Under the pieces are notes generated by a model. That model saw only the letters and a program-made list of their open reading frames with translations, was not told the origin of the DNA and searched no databases. From NCBI GenBank assembly GCA_947561715.1, contig OX387204.1, positions 17,799,001 through 17,863,000 of the forward strand: a stretch of 64,000 bases of DNA, written 5' to 3'. The DNA comes from Ascidia mentula (Eukaryota; Chordata; Ascidiacea; Phlebobranchia; Ascidiidae). Of the stretch, positions 11,401 through 23,400 are shown piece by piece (the stretch's first letter is position 1; each line of letters opens with the position of its first letter). The position numbers and the translations under genes were made by a program.

Positions 11401-12430
11401 CCGCTCCTAGTGGCCGCTGTGGAACATGCAACAGATCGACCGCCATACATCAAACAAATTGTTGATCGATTTCTTCGGGAAGTTGTTCAAGTTACTCATT
11501 ATGTTGCTGTGCATTGGAGGTATGTAGGTGTACTACATTTAAGTCAGTGTTAATATGCAGCACACCGTCCCCATATATTTGATGTCGCATAAAACCAGGC
11601 TTTTTGAAAGTGCCACGAAATATGTACAGCATTAAAAAGACCCTAACATTGTACGAAAACCAAATTGGATTTTTTTCCAATACGTTCATTCACGCATTTC
11701 ACTTAGATTTTTCACTTAGAAGTAAAGTTTCAGACTGTATTCGCAAGTATTGTGTTGTAAACGCGCACATCGTCGCCGACCTCAGCATATATTTCAACGT
11801 GCATAATTGCCTTAAACCCAATCCTCGTCCCAAAGTCCTCAGTAACATCGGTCTACCAAACCCATGAAAATACTAGATTAATAGTTTACATTTAGATACA
11901 ACATATGCCCGACGAAATATTCATATCCACACAACAGGTTTGACAAAGAAATGAGAAAACACCAGTGCAAGAAAAAGTCAGCTTTATGCCATGAGGATCC
12001 GACGCCACTGGAGGTCGCCAGAGGCATTGCAGTAGTTCAAAGTCAAGTGGCAGAAAGTCATAACACAGCAATACCAGTGTACATTGCCGCACCACCAACA
12101 GTAAACGCACTCATTGCAAAGGTCAAATATTACCTGGAAAATCCTCTTGCAATGGAGAACAAAACGCTCAACGTCAGCAACACGAACACAACGAAAGATG
12201 CGGCTCAAGTATTTACTGCTGCTCAACTAACACCTTTTATTGACCGTTTCTATTCACCGAAGTCTTGCCCAAACATTAGACCGACGCCTAACGAACTACT
12301 TTCTTTGCTCGAAATGGAAATAGTTCAAAGAAGCCGCGCGTTTTTGTTCTCCAGCATGTCCACGTGGTCGGCTATGGTGCTTCGATTGCGACCACCAGAG
12401 TTTTTTCCACTGGATAAAGCGATATTGTAA
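8410..12430 (+). CDS. O-fucosyltransferase-superfamily type II membrane protein, copy 1, 7 exons
   Basis: Exons 8410-8608, 8924-8979, 9718-9872, 10121-10295, 10680-10891, 11328-11519 and 11938-12430 join in phases 1, 0, 2, 0, 2, 2 to give 493 aa. Seen: a signal anchor at about residues 5-22 (ALLIFVCAFLSVTILL); a stem with paired cysteines; NNQLEGLRESIYVAIKLNRT followed by LVVPHFFP, matching the N-terminal GDP-fucose-site motif of O-fucosyltransferases (GNQ..., LNRTLVVP); YVAVHWR (arginine at about 330) followed by FDKEM, matching the HLR and YEKDM motif of POFUT and plant O-FucT proteins; and a C-terminal serine-rich SSMSTWSAMVLRLR, like the family's SSFS...R segment. By homology it would transfer fucose from GDP-fucose in the ER or Golgi lumen; the acceptor is unknown. 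For exon 6 I chose the acceptor at 11327 after a long pyrimidine tract because only it keeps phase. AATAAA follows at 12529. Confidence 0.82.
9467..9571 (+). CDS. 34-residue membrane-helix reading frame inside an intron
   Basis: The ATG at 9467 opens a 34-codon frame: a short polar start, then LVAFLVLFVVLICAVV, then a basic tail (SHKKT) before TAA. The shape is that of the signal-anchor first exons of the neighbouring glycosyltransferases. It sits just upstream of the catalytic exons of O-fucosyltransferase-like copy 1 (exon 3 at 9718). No donor site in the frame would join it to exon 3, so it may be an orphan anchor exon, a micropeptide or chance. Confidence 0.2.
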   Translation: MFFEHLRLVAFLVLFVVLICAVVQLRTLISHKKT

Positions 12431-15234
12431 ATAACTTTTAAGCAGCCTACAAGGCTGGAAAAAGATAGTAGTGATTTTGGTGCTGCTGTTGCCCTCCATG
12501 TGATTGTCAAGCGTTGGCTTTGCTTCCTAATAAAGATTTTCGTTGTGTTGTTGTTATTTATCCAGATTTCTTAATCTTGGATTGCTTTCGCCTTAAAAAG
12601 GCGGAGTACAAAGTTGCCAGAACTAATAACAGCAAATGGAACCAGGCTTGGATGACCCAAAGCGCGAACATAGTCTGAAAAACAAATTATGGGTCGCATC
12701 CTGGCCCGCTGCCCAATTAACGTATGACGACAGCGACCAATGAAAACTTTACCAAAGGGGAACTCACCTGGCTTCGACAACAGTGACAATTGGCGGTAAA
12801 CCTTAAAATATAAATCATTTCTATCCGTAACATGTAGCCTGCAAGGTTCTACTTTTCAGAAGTAGTTTTTGCCCAGTGTTTTTTATATGCGACAGTCAAG
12901 AAATTCTGTCTTAAAACATCACACTCGTTACATGTTGGTACGCAGCAGATCAAATTTAAGCACAATATAGCACTGCAAGTTAATGCACAATGAAAGTTTG
13001 CATTGTTGGAATCTGCAAGTACACAAATTCCTCCAAACCTTGACACGAACAAATGAGCAGGAAACTAAAAATATATTTTGTAAAGCACAAAACCTTAAAT
13101 TATTAAAAACATATGATTGCGTGACGCAGCATACCAATGCGTGGCTGGATTGTCAGGCTGTGTTACGTAAGATGACACATCACATCTATTAGGGCACGCA
13201 GTTTTGCATAGATTACCCAACAAATCAGTGTCACTTTATGATTTAAGTGGTGTTCTGGAAATAATTAGACGAAGTTTTTATTCAACCGATCTGCAGGCTG
13301 CCATAAGCCGAGACTTCTTCCTAGTCAAGACGTCGCAATCAAAGTGTTGATAAAAGGGACTCGTTAACACAGCTTGTAACGTCATATGATAAGGGAAGAA
13401 AACGCGGCACAACACGAGGAAATATACAACTTTGACTTAAAGATTGTTCTTTGTTAAAGGAAATGCTTTCAAAAAGAGATTTGATTGAAATCTGAAGTTG
13501 GCCATTAATAGATAACCAGATTATGATGTGCAAGTTTGTTTAACTTAACATTCTGTTGAAAATTATTTGGAAGGGAAGGAGGCAAGTTGTTGGCAATTTC
13601 TTGGTATGTAAAAGTTTAAACCTGTCCAAGATGTTCTCATGTGATGTTGGGTTGGAACGACATTCTGCTGCATTTTTCACTTTTTACCGTATTTCAACCC
13701 GTATGAGTAAAAGTACCAACTAAGGCTTCTCTGTAACGCAAATGGTTTGCTTCCTGTTGCTTGATGCCGTTAAGCTATACAGACTACAGGAGGAAGTGAG
13801 GTGATGGAATGAATGATCTGGTTGTTTAATGTTGGCAACCCAACCGTTATAAAGGTATGCAGAAGTAAATTATATTAGAATTTTCCTAAATCATAGTAAA
13901 CAGCAAGTCACCCACCGCATTTGCGACATTCAGCTCGAAGGTTTGGAAATGACTGAAATTTTACGTAAACTGGCATAGTTGGTTATTTCTACGTCATGTG
14001 AGATGGAAACACAGGAAAAGCTTATTTGTCGTTTATTTAGAGAAAAAATGTTTCGCTAAACAGTTTCTGCGACTGCCGAAGGTGTAGAAACAGAGGCAAG
14101 CGTTTAAACGACAATCTACCAGGATACCCTAGTATTAGGAGATCCTGTATATTTTATTATTCTGCAATACATCTGTTTCAGTGTTATAACGCACAGATAA
14201 GATGCATAACCTTGGCCAAACAAGCTTGACCACAGCTACTCTTCCATTTACAACTGTTAAACCCTAAAGGAACGCATACCAAACATTTTAGGCCTTTGCT
14301 GAAAATCATATTAAAAACCTATTATTAATGCTAACTTTCTAAAATACTTTAACTTCTGTCCTTGCCCAGAACCCATGAACTCTCTACAAATGGTGTAATC
14401 ACCTCGGCCAACAAACCCATCGCGAACACGTTTTCCGCTTTGTGACGCTACCGCACCATATACGCATTTACGAGCAAACACGATTACAAGAAGGAAGAAT
14501 CGGTTGGTTGGGCCTTAAGAGTTAGCTTTGTGATAAGGACACTTCAAACTGTCTAAGCTGTAAAGGTTATTGTGTCTCAACATACAGAGTTGCTTTATAT
14601 CATGGATGAAAATAGAAATATCTAAGTTAAAGTGGTAGATGTACTAAAATGTGCGTTGCTGCCACTGAAAGTCTTGGCTGATTAGCCTGTAGCTGTACAT
14701 AGTGTTTGGCCTGACCAGTAACTATAGTTAAAGCGTTCTCTGCGTTAAATCCAATGTACGTGAGTGGCTTATTCAGTTTATGATTTACTTCCTTAGGTAC
14801 TGAGTTTATTCTGTCTTTCATAAGTATGAACGAACGCCCAAAGACTCGGTTCAATGCATAGAGTAAATAGTCTGGTTGCTGTAAGTGTGGTAAATAATTG
14901 ATGACAAAACCAAACCCACATGGGTACAGCGTGGCCGAACTGTTCAAAAACACCCCTCAAAGACTGCAGACAAAAAGGGGGATAAAGTAAAATCATGTAT
15001 TTTGGTTGTTTACAGCATAGGTGGTCAGTTGTATGTTTAGTGAGATTCGTTGTGATAGTTTGGTAAACGAAACACGTGTTTGACAATACAGTGTCAGCTG
15101 CAAGACGTGTGGTAAAGCCAGTGATTCTAGCACCTACTTCCTGACATTGAAGTTGGTTTCCACGTCAGTTTCGAAACACATACACATGGATGCGAAATAG
15201 GATGTGAACTCCTAGAAAAGTCTAGTTTGCAGAA
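12431..15234. other. Intergenic between the tandem O-fucosyltransferase-like genes
   Basis: No supported gene. The AATAAA at 12529-12534 is the probable polyadenylation signal of copy 1. Minus-strand open frames at 14627-15086 overlap in two phases and match nothing known. At about 13280-13325 there is a distant relative of the dispersed repeat described at 9100 and 60265. Confidence 0.4.
12529..12534 (+). terminator. Polyadenylation signal AATAAA for O-fucosyltransferase-like copy 1
   Basis: A canonical hexamer about 100 bp after the stop codon at 12430, followed by a T/G-rich stretch (GTTGTGTTGTTGTT) typical of a downstream cleavage element. Confidence 0.65.
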
Positions 15235-18200
15235 ATGCAGAAGCAATGGGAAACGATAAGTAAGCTGCAAGTTCTTTTGCTGATCCTTGTGTGCGTGGCA
15301 CTGTCTGTCACTGTACTGTTGAGTCAGAGACTGACTGTAAAATCCCTTGCTGAGAGGCTAAGACATGCTGGTGTCGAATTAGAAGCGTCTAAATCCACAA
15401 CAAACGAGGGAGGCAGGTGCTGTACAAATATTGGAACCAACGACACAGGTAAAATGATTTCCTTTCAAAATGTTTCGTGTTCTTTCTCCAATGCTTACTT
15501 GAAGTGACGGCCTATAATGACTCCGACGATTAGTCAGGTTTTTGGGATAAATGACATTGGCCTTTGTGGGTTTGTGGGCATGTATTCTCCAATACAATTA
15601 CTGGCCGTTTTAAGATTGGTTGTAGAATTCACTAAAATATTTAGGGCACGCAATTCACAAGCGTCATATCGCAATCGTCTACACATATTGGAAAACAAAA
15701 GCACTCAGTCACAGTTTCCTAACCATGTACAAAAGGCTGCGTTTTCACAAGTGAAGAAAGTGACATAACCCCGTGCAAGCGTGTAGGTGTGTCGCAAGTA
15801 ACTGTTACACTACTGACATTTGTTTTTCAGAAGGTTCGACACAAACTACCCAAGCAACTGAGGCATCCTTTCAAGAGGTAAAATACATTGAGAATACAAT
15901 TTAAAGTATGTATTTGCACTGTAGTCCTGTATCCAAATAAATGAACTTGGGAACCAACGTTCCAACACAAATACAGTAAATTTCGGAATTTGAGTTCCAA
16001 CACAAATAGAGTTTACCCGATTTAGGTAAACTATTTTGTTGTACAATTTTATAAATGCTGCATGGTAATGATATAGCTAACATTACTGCAGTGGCCGACT
16101 TTATGTTTTACAGTATTGTTTGTTAACTTTACTGCGAATTGGGTCTGAATGGAGTGTATGGGAACCTTATGCCCGATGCAACGCGGTTTGCATAAGAGTA
16201 GTTGAAAGTAGTTTATATTTGCAATCGCTAGGCGGGAAACGATTTATGAGTTTGATGAATGTAAAATTTGTCCCCATATGAGCGTAAATAGTAGTGTTGG
16301 ATGGATTGAGACAGTGGTACAACCCGATGTCATATTTGGAGGTTTTCAGAAGCCCGGGCCTAAAACAATAGCGCCAAAGTAACGACTAACTGTAACGTGT
16401 AAACGTGGGAGTTAACATGTTTCCTTACTGTTCCATGATGTATTGGTTAGTCTGCTTCACCGGCATTTCTTAAAATATATGCGGGGGTCGAACAGTTGTG
16501 CGCATTGTTTTTTTCTCAGAGCAGCTGTTCGGTGACGACGGTCTTGTCAGCTAACTGCAGCCAGACAGGGGCTATTCCACTTGGTGGTGACTTTGCAGTC
16601 GGCGTTAGTCCGTTGACACAATCCATCGATTAACTAAACAGTTTTTCTCCCTCCAAATTTAACTGAACTCCCCAAAGCATAGAAACAAGACCAGTCAAAT
16701 CTGTAAATCAAATGTACGTGTGCCAATATCACCATGTACAAGCAAACGATTCAATACATCCGCAAGAGTGCCTGTTTTCAGCTTTGATAGTCGTACTGAT
16801 ACATTATTGGTTAGCCAGGCAAATACATACCGTCTACTCGTCGCACAAACAACAGATTCCCGTCAATGGGCAACACAAATTCACATCTAACAATAAAACA
16901 ATTTCTTTGTGATAGGAATGCCAGACGCAGCGGTTATCGAACAAAGCGACGCCTCGTGTACGATTGGACCCGGAAAAGTTACTCTACCCAGTATTGCTTT
17001 GGGGTCCGAATAACCAACTTGAAGGATTGAGAGAAGCCATATACGTCGCTATTAAGTTAAACAGGTACCTCGCCTATGTTTGACTTCACACAGCATAGCT
17101 CTGTACAAGGCCATTGTAAAGCTCGTTGGGCTTTGCTTTGGATACATACTTACATTTACTTTCCTAAAGGGTAAATTTGATTATGTTGGATACAAGCGAG
17201 ACACTTATCATAACAATAATACTACATGGGATTCTAAAATATACCATGAACAAATTTTGACGGATCAAACTTATGAACTCGACCGAGAGAACATGAAGCA
17301 TTAAGACTAGAGAATAGAAATTGGCGCGCAGCCGTTGGGCTGTGGTGGTAAACGAGCCGTTAAATTGGCGGCAAATTACATCCATGCACACAAAGATCAG
17401 TTTCAAATAAACGATTTTGAATTATGGTCATGGTGGATGAAATCTTAACAGGACACTGGTTGTTCCTCATTTCTTTCCACAACACAACGATCGAAGTGGG
17501 CAAAGAATCCACCTCGTCACCGCCGCTAATAGAATAGACTTGGAGAAACTGTCCAAGTTCATGTCTGTTATGTCGATAGAAGATATGCAAAAGCACTGCA
17601 ATCATTCCTTCGATATCGCATTTCAGGTGATTATAGTTCAGGTCTTTGTGTATGTAATAAGAAATTTATTTAACTTCCTGGGACTTTTTTTAAGCGATGA
17701 TGTGCAGAATACTTCAAATAGCAAAGCAAACGACTAGATTTTGAAATCTGTACATAAGCGCAATTTAAATGCAACCAAACTGGAAACTTAATAAGTTATA
17801 TCTTGTAACGTTTGTCAGCAAACAGTTTCATCCCAAGTAATAACGGGTCTATTGTATCAAGTGTTTGTTTTGCTTCAGAACCGGCCTCGCTGGTGTGAGG
17901 CGGTGAAAGAAGCTCAGCTTGACACTGGAATGGAAATCCTTAATGTCACGAAAATTGACGGTTACAATGGCACTTTTACCATGACGACAAAAGGGTCGCA
18001 GTGTTGGCAACCGAGGATTTCAGCGTTACCAGAAACCGTTACGCATGGAACGAAGCATAACATCAACCGTCTACGAGAAATATTCAAGTAAGATCTGAGG
18101 TTGTGTCACTGAAAGTTCCGCGCTTTTTGCAAGAATAATCGTGGAAATCCACCGATTTATTTGGGACATTTTAGCTATACGCATGCTTGTTGTGCGATAC

Positions 18201-20475
18201 CAATACTCTACACACTTGGTATATACATATATACCAGTCGTCACACATTTGAATGTTTATAACGAACACAGCATACTGTAATTGTTTGCCAGAATTACGC
18301 AAACTGGAGTATTATATCAATCTTCTCTTTATAAAGGATGTATTTCTATGTTAAGTTTAACACAGCGATCTAGCAGAAAGCTCAGTTGCTTAATGTTCAG
18401 GAAAATATAATTCGCGTAAAGGTTTAATCTGTTCATAATGTAACATTAAGCCATGTTTCTGATACACGTCATAAGTTTGATGTATAGTATCATGAGAATA
18501 CCAGATAAAAGCCTTCGCGGGGCGAAGTTACTTGTCATGCTCAAAACACTTTGACTTTTGTTGGATGTTAACGTATTGATAGGATTGTTGTTTTGTTTTA
18601 GCTTCACAAGCTTAAAAGACGCGACGTGTAACTGATGTATCCGTGCCTGTTTCATTATCGCGTGAACAGCTACCGCCGAGAAACCTAATCGTGCGGTGCG
18701 TTTTACGCATTCAACATAACGCGCATAAATCACTTCCTGAGTAAAAATTGTGAGCAAGTAAGCTAGGACGGTTGGAAACCACGACCCAGCAAGATGTTGT
18801 CAAAGGTTACGTTAAGCGAAAATACAGCGTACGCTGTGCTTTTTTAGAAAAAGACAACTCCCTCTTCATTGGATTTGATTACATTTATTATTGTCACCCT
18901 CTGAACCCAATGTCTGTACAAGAATGTAAACATGAAACACAATAGCGCTGAGGGCGTGTAACCCGATACCGCGACAATTCGGAAAATAAAATACTCAGAG
19001 ACGCCACCACGCGGGCAATATGTTTAGATTTGGAATCTGCACTTTAACAAATATTCTGTTTGGACATTGGCCCCTCTAAGTTGGGTCGTATATGAAACCA
19101 ACAATAACTGATACAGGGCCGTATAACAAAATGCTCTTCCTATGCTCTGCACAAATCCAAGCCCAAATTAATTTATTCATGTACGCTAAGTTCGGAAGAC
19201 CGAAAAAACGTTTTTACCTTTGATAACGCCTAATGTAAGAAACACACCTCACCATTTTGAAATATGCAAAATAGTTTTGTTCATGTGTTTTCCAGCACAA
19301 CAGCCAGGTGCGCTGTGTTTCTGTTCCCATTCCTCTCTCTTTCCCTGTCCGCGATGGCTGGCTACAGACCTGTGGAATACAGCATGGAAGAAGACATCGT
19401 GAAGCAAACAACAACAGAAAATATTCATGAGGCCCCGATACCGCTCCTAGTGGCCGCTGTGGAACACGCAACAGATCGACCGCCATACATCAAACAAATT
19501 GTTGATCGATTTCATCGGGAAGTTGTTCAAGCTACTCATTATGTTGCTGTGCATTGGAGGTAGAGTATAACACATATAACTATTGTGTAATGAGACATAT
19601 CTGTTTTGTGAGACTGAACTGTACTATTCTGGTTTGGCACTGTTGAAAAAACACATTTTTCTAAAAATATGCTGTTCAACATATAACTATGTAAGGGTTA
19701 AGTTGCAAATCGATTCCAGTTTTTTTGGCCGTGTTGAGAATGTGCGAAAGCTTGCGCATCTAACAGTAGTTAGTAATACAACCAGCAGGGAGAAAGTATT
19801 TGGAAGTCATAGTGATGTTTGCAATACTTGAACGTTGGTGTTACCACAAAACTTTCGACGATTTTCTTTGACAGCACCAAGCGCATATAGATTTAAACAG
19901 AAGTTTGCTTGACAACCAATTACTCAATTGCATACAACAGGTTCGACAAAGAAATGATGAAAAGTCTTTGCAACCAAAAGTCAGCTTTTTGCCACGAGGA
20001 TCCGACGCCACTGGAGGTCGCTAGAGGTATTGCAGTAGTTCAAAGTCAAGTGGCGGAAAGTCATAACACAGCAATACCAGTGTACATTGCCGCACCACCA
20101 ACAGTAAACGCACTCATTGCAAAGGTCAAATATTACCTGGAAAATCCACTTGCAATGTGGAACAAAACCCTCAACGTTAACAACACGAACACAACGAATG
20201 ATGCGGCTCAAGTATTTACTGCTGCTCAACTAACACCTTTTATTGACCGTTTCTATTCACCGAAGTCTTGCCCAAACATTAGACCGACGCCTAACGAGCT
20301 ACTTTCTTTGCTCGAAATGGAAATAGCTCAAAGAAGCCGCGCGTTTTTGTTCTCTAGCGGCTCCACGTGGTCGGCTATGGTGCTTCGATTGCGACCACCA
20401 AAGTTGTATCCATTTGATAAATCTACTATGCATATAATTATTGGACAGCGCAAGGAAGGGCGAAGGAAGAAGTGA
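15235..20475 (+). CDS. O-fucosyltransferase-superfamily type II membrane protein, copy 2, 7 exons
   Basis: Exons 15235-15448, 15831-15877, 16916-17064, 17452-17626, 17879-18087, 19368-19559 and 19941-20475 join in the same phases as copy 1 and give 506 aa. The signal anchor lies at about residues 12-28 (LLLILVCVALSVTVLL). The NNQLEGLRE, LNRT, LVVPHFFP, YVAVHWR-FDKEM and SSGSTWSAMVLRLR motifs are all present. It is a tandem paralogue of copy 1. Exons 3, 4, 6 and 7 are nearly identical between the two, while exons 1, 2 and 5 have diverged. The C terminus differs: after LRLRPP copy 2 has its own 24-residue tail ending in a basic run (RKEGRRKK). N-glycosylation sites NKT and NTT occur in exon 7. 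Function is as for copy 1; the acceptor is unknown. Confidence 0.82.
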
Positions 20476-23400
20476 GATTGGTGCTGGTGCCGCCCCTGAT
20501 GTGGTTGCAATGCATCGGTTCTGTCTGGTATTTTTTCCTCAAAGGATAAAAGTAGCCCAGACAAAAAAGTTTAGCTCGTATTTCACTACAGTATTTTTCC
20601 AGCGAAGCTTAATGTGAAGAATAAGATAAATGATATAAAAACTGCATTACTTGCTTCGCGGTGTTTGACTGTTCAGACACAATTGAATCGATTACAGTTT
20701 TTATATTATTTCGAAAATATTAAACACGTAGGTTTGTAACTTGGAGGCAAAACGTATTGTTTTTCTGTGCCTTTATATCGTTCCAGTATCTGCAAACAAA
20801 GTTCACATAGAATTGCAACTTATGCTGTATTGTTTCAATTTTCATCTCGTGCACATAACCACTGACGAAATGTGTCGTAACGTTGTAAGTGACAATATTT
20901 AAACTTGACATAATTTGGTGTTGAATATGCGCTACGACAGTTACACATATCTGCACTTTATTTTGAAAACAAATTCCTTGAATGAAAATGTTGTTTGATG
21001 GGTTTAATAATGATATTGTTGGGCTCACTGGTTTGAATCCATAGTTAACCTCGCAATATTTTTTTTTTGAATTTGGTATGTCAACATTTCATTGGTGTTT
21101 CACACAAAGAAATACGCGCAAAACATGTTTGATCTTATTTTGTTGGGCACCAACATCTTTTGTCTTCTTAACTTGCAATTATGTTTCTTTCTTTATTTAG
21201 GTCGCTTTTAAAAATTGCAAAAATGTAGTTGGATGTTGTAAACCTCCCATAAGCATTTCAGATTGAAACTTTTCTTGTCAGCTGATCTGACAAACACAGG
21301 GGTGACCAGGTGGATGCTATCTTTCCAATTGATAAAACAGTAAAATGAATAATTCATACAGACATTGGGAATATGCCACACAAATCAATAAGGCTTAGGC
21401 CTAAACCTAAGGTATGGCATCAAATCTTCTGGCGTCGTTTAAACTGAACTGTAGGAAAACGCAGAAAGTAGGAAATAAGAAAAAAAAGCCAATAAATTGG
21501 GTTAAGTTCGAATTTATCAATACATCATAATTATTAGGTTTACAGGCTTCTTGCCGTTGCATGAAACATTACTGCGCTGTGCATCATAATTATCATATAT
21601 ATGGGCGCAAAAACTTAGGTTCATCCTAGAATCATTTTACATCGATAAATAAATCCCAAATCAAAAAAAATAGAAGTGCTGTGATCGCAAATTGCTGAAG
21701 ATTTAGGTGCGTTGTCAACACTGTCTCATTTTGTTGGGCTCTCGTTCGTGACCAAAAGACGCAGTGCCGTCATTTCCAGGAAAGCTGAGGTTATATACAG
21801 CAATATAATGCATATAAATGGATGAAAGCCTCCCGTTTCCAAAAAATATACTGACACGGGTCGCCTGAGCCCACGACATGCATTCCGCGCCAAGCTGATA
21901 TAGTAACATACAGGAAGCATTTCAGCAACGTACAAATGAAGCATACTCCCTAGCAAAAAACTTTAAAGTCAATAATTCAGGTGATTTATTAGTAAGGGTT
22001 GTTTGTGCGACTCAGCAGAGCAGCACTAATGTGCGAATCCTTGAATAAAATATCAGAACAAAAGTGGAATTTCTGTTTCCACTCTTCATGCCGACTCGAT
22101 TTAAAGACTGTGAATTCCGATGTCGTGTGTGGGTCAGATATGCTTACAGACATGAAAATCTAGGTTAGCCAAGTCGTGTAATGCTGTATACTTCATAGCG
22201 TTAAAGGTTATACAACCGAACATCGAACGATGCGCGCACGGTTTTAACAGCTAGCGTTGCATTCAGCTCGTATTGTGACAGACTGGTTAAAATCAGACCG
22301 GAATCTTGTCATTGTGAACAATATTATGTTGCTGCCAGGCATAATATTTTCCTAAAATCTGGCTTTCTGGCACAATTAAACGTAACTTTTACTGAACCAC
22401 GTTTCACCTGCTATTCCGCTAGGCTTCCTCAGGGATACCTACAAACAATGTCATCAAAGTATTGGTGTAACAACACATCAAGAGCATTTTATTAAAAATA
22501 TAATTACCATTGGAAAATATGACGAGTTCGCTGTTTATTGAGATGTTTTGTGATTGTTCATTGAATGTTTGTGTCATAAGTTGTCGTGCAGTGTAATGAA
22601 TGAAGATGTAATCATGGCGACCGGCGTTTCCTGTGTACGTCAGCACTATAAAACCTGACTGGAATTGTCAACGCGTTTAATTGAGACTGCATGCGGTCAA
22701 ACCGGAAACACATAGGCGAGGCAATCCTTTCTCAAATATGGAAGACAGTTCACATGTAACCCATACAGCTCATGCATTAACGTGTGTGTTGCGTGGCGTT
22801 TTCAGGCTAGACTAATTACAGAGGCGTTGAAGTTCAATCATTAACGACTTTGTGTATGCAGAACAAACACAAGTGTGCCAACAACACGAAGGTGACGCAT
22901 ATCGTGGTTATGGAGCTTTTCAAAAATGACAATTTTAGCCAAACGAAGGAAGGTGTTCCAGCAGTTTGGTGGTGTGGTTATGAACTGTAAACTTGCGTGG
23001 AGTCGGCAAGCGTATATGTGAGTGTTTCAGGCAACATATTAACATGAGGAAATCGATTAGAGATATAAGTTGGGCTGGTGTTTGCTGAGGATTCTGTGCT
23101 TTTCAAGGCAACGACTATACTTGGAAACTGACCTGATGCTAAGATTAATAACGGACTGAATCGATGGAATTCATTGATTGATTTTAAATACAGGTCAGGT
23201 TGTTATTTTGTGACAGTCGTGATGCTTCTGAGATTTGCAGGTGGCTTTATAGACATGCGTGCTGAAACATAAAATGTAATTATGTCGAAAAATTAATTTG
23301 CAAGCTACAAAACCACTGTCTTTTCCTATACTTTGAAATCATCAGATCGAAATGATCAATGCATAATTCATCGCCATTTCGTGACCCATTGAAATGGGGA

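Noticed and set aside
14627-15086. Two overlapping minus-strand frames upstream of O-fucosyltransferase-like copy 2
   Set aside because: No recognisable domain, no splice sites giving a longer gene, and no counterpart upstream of copy 1.
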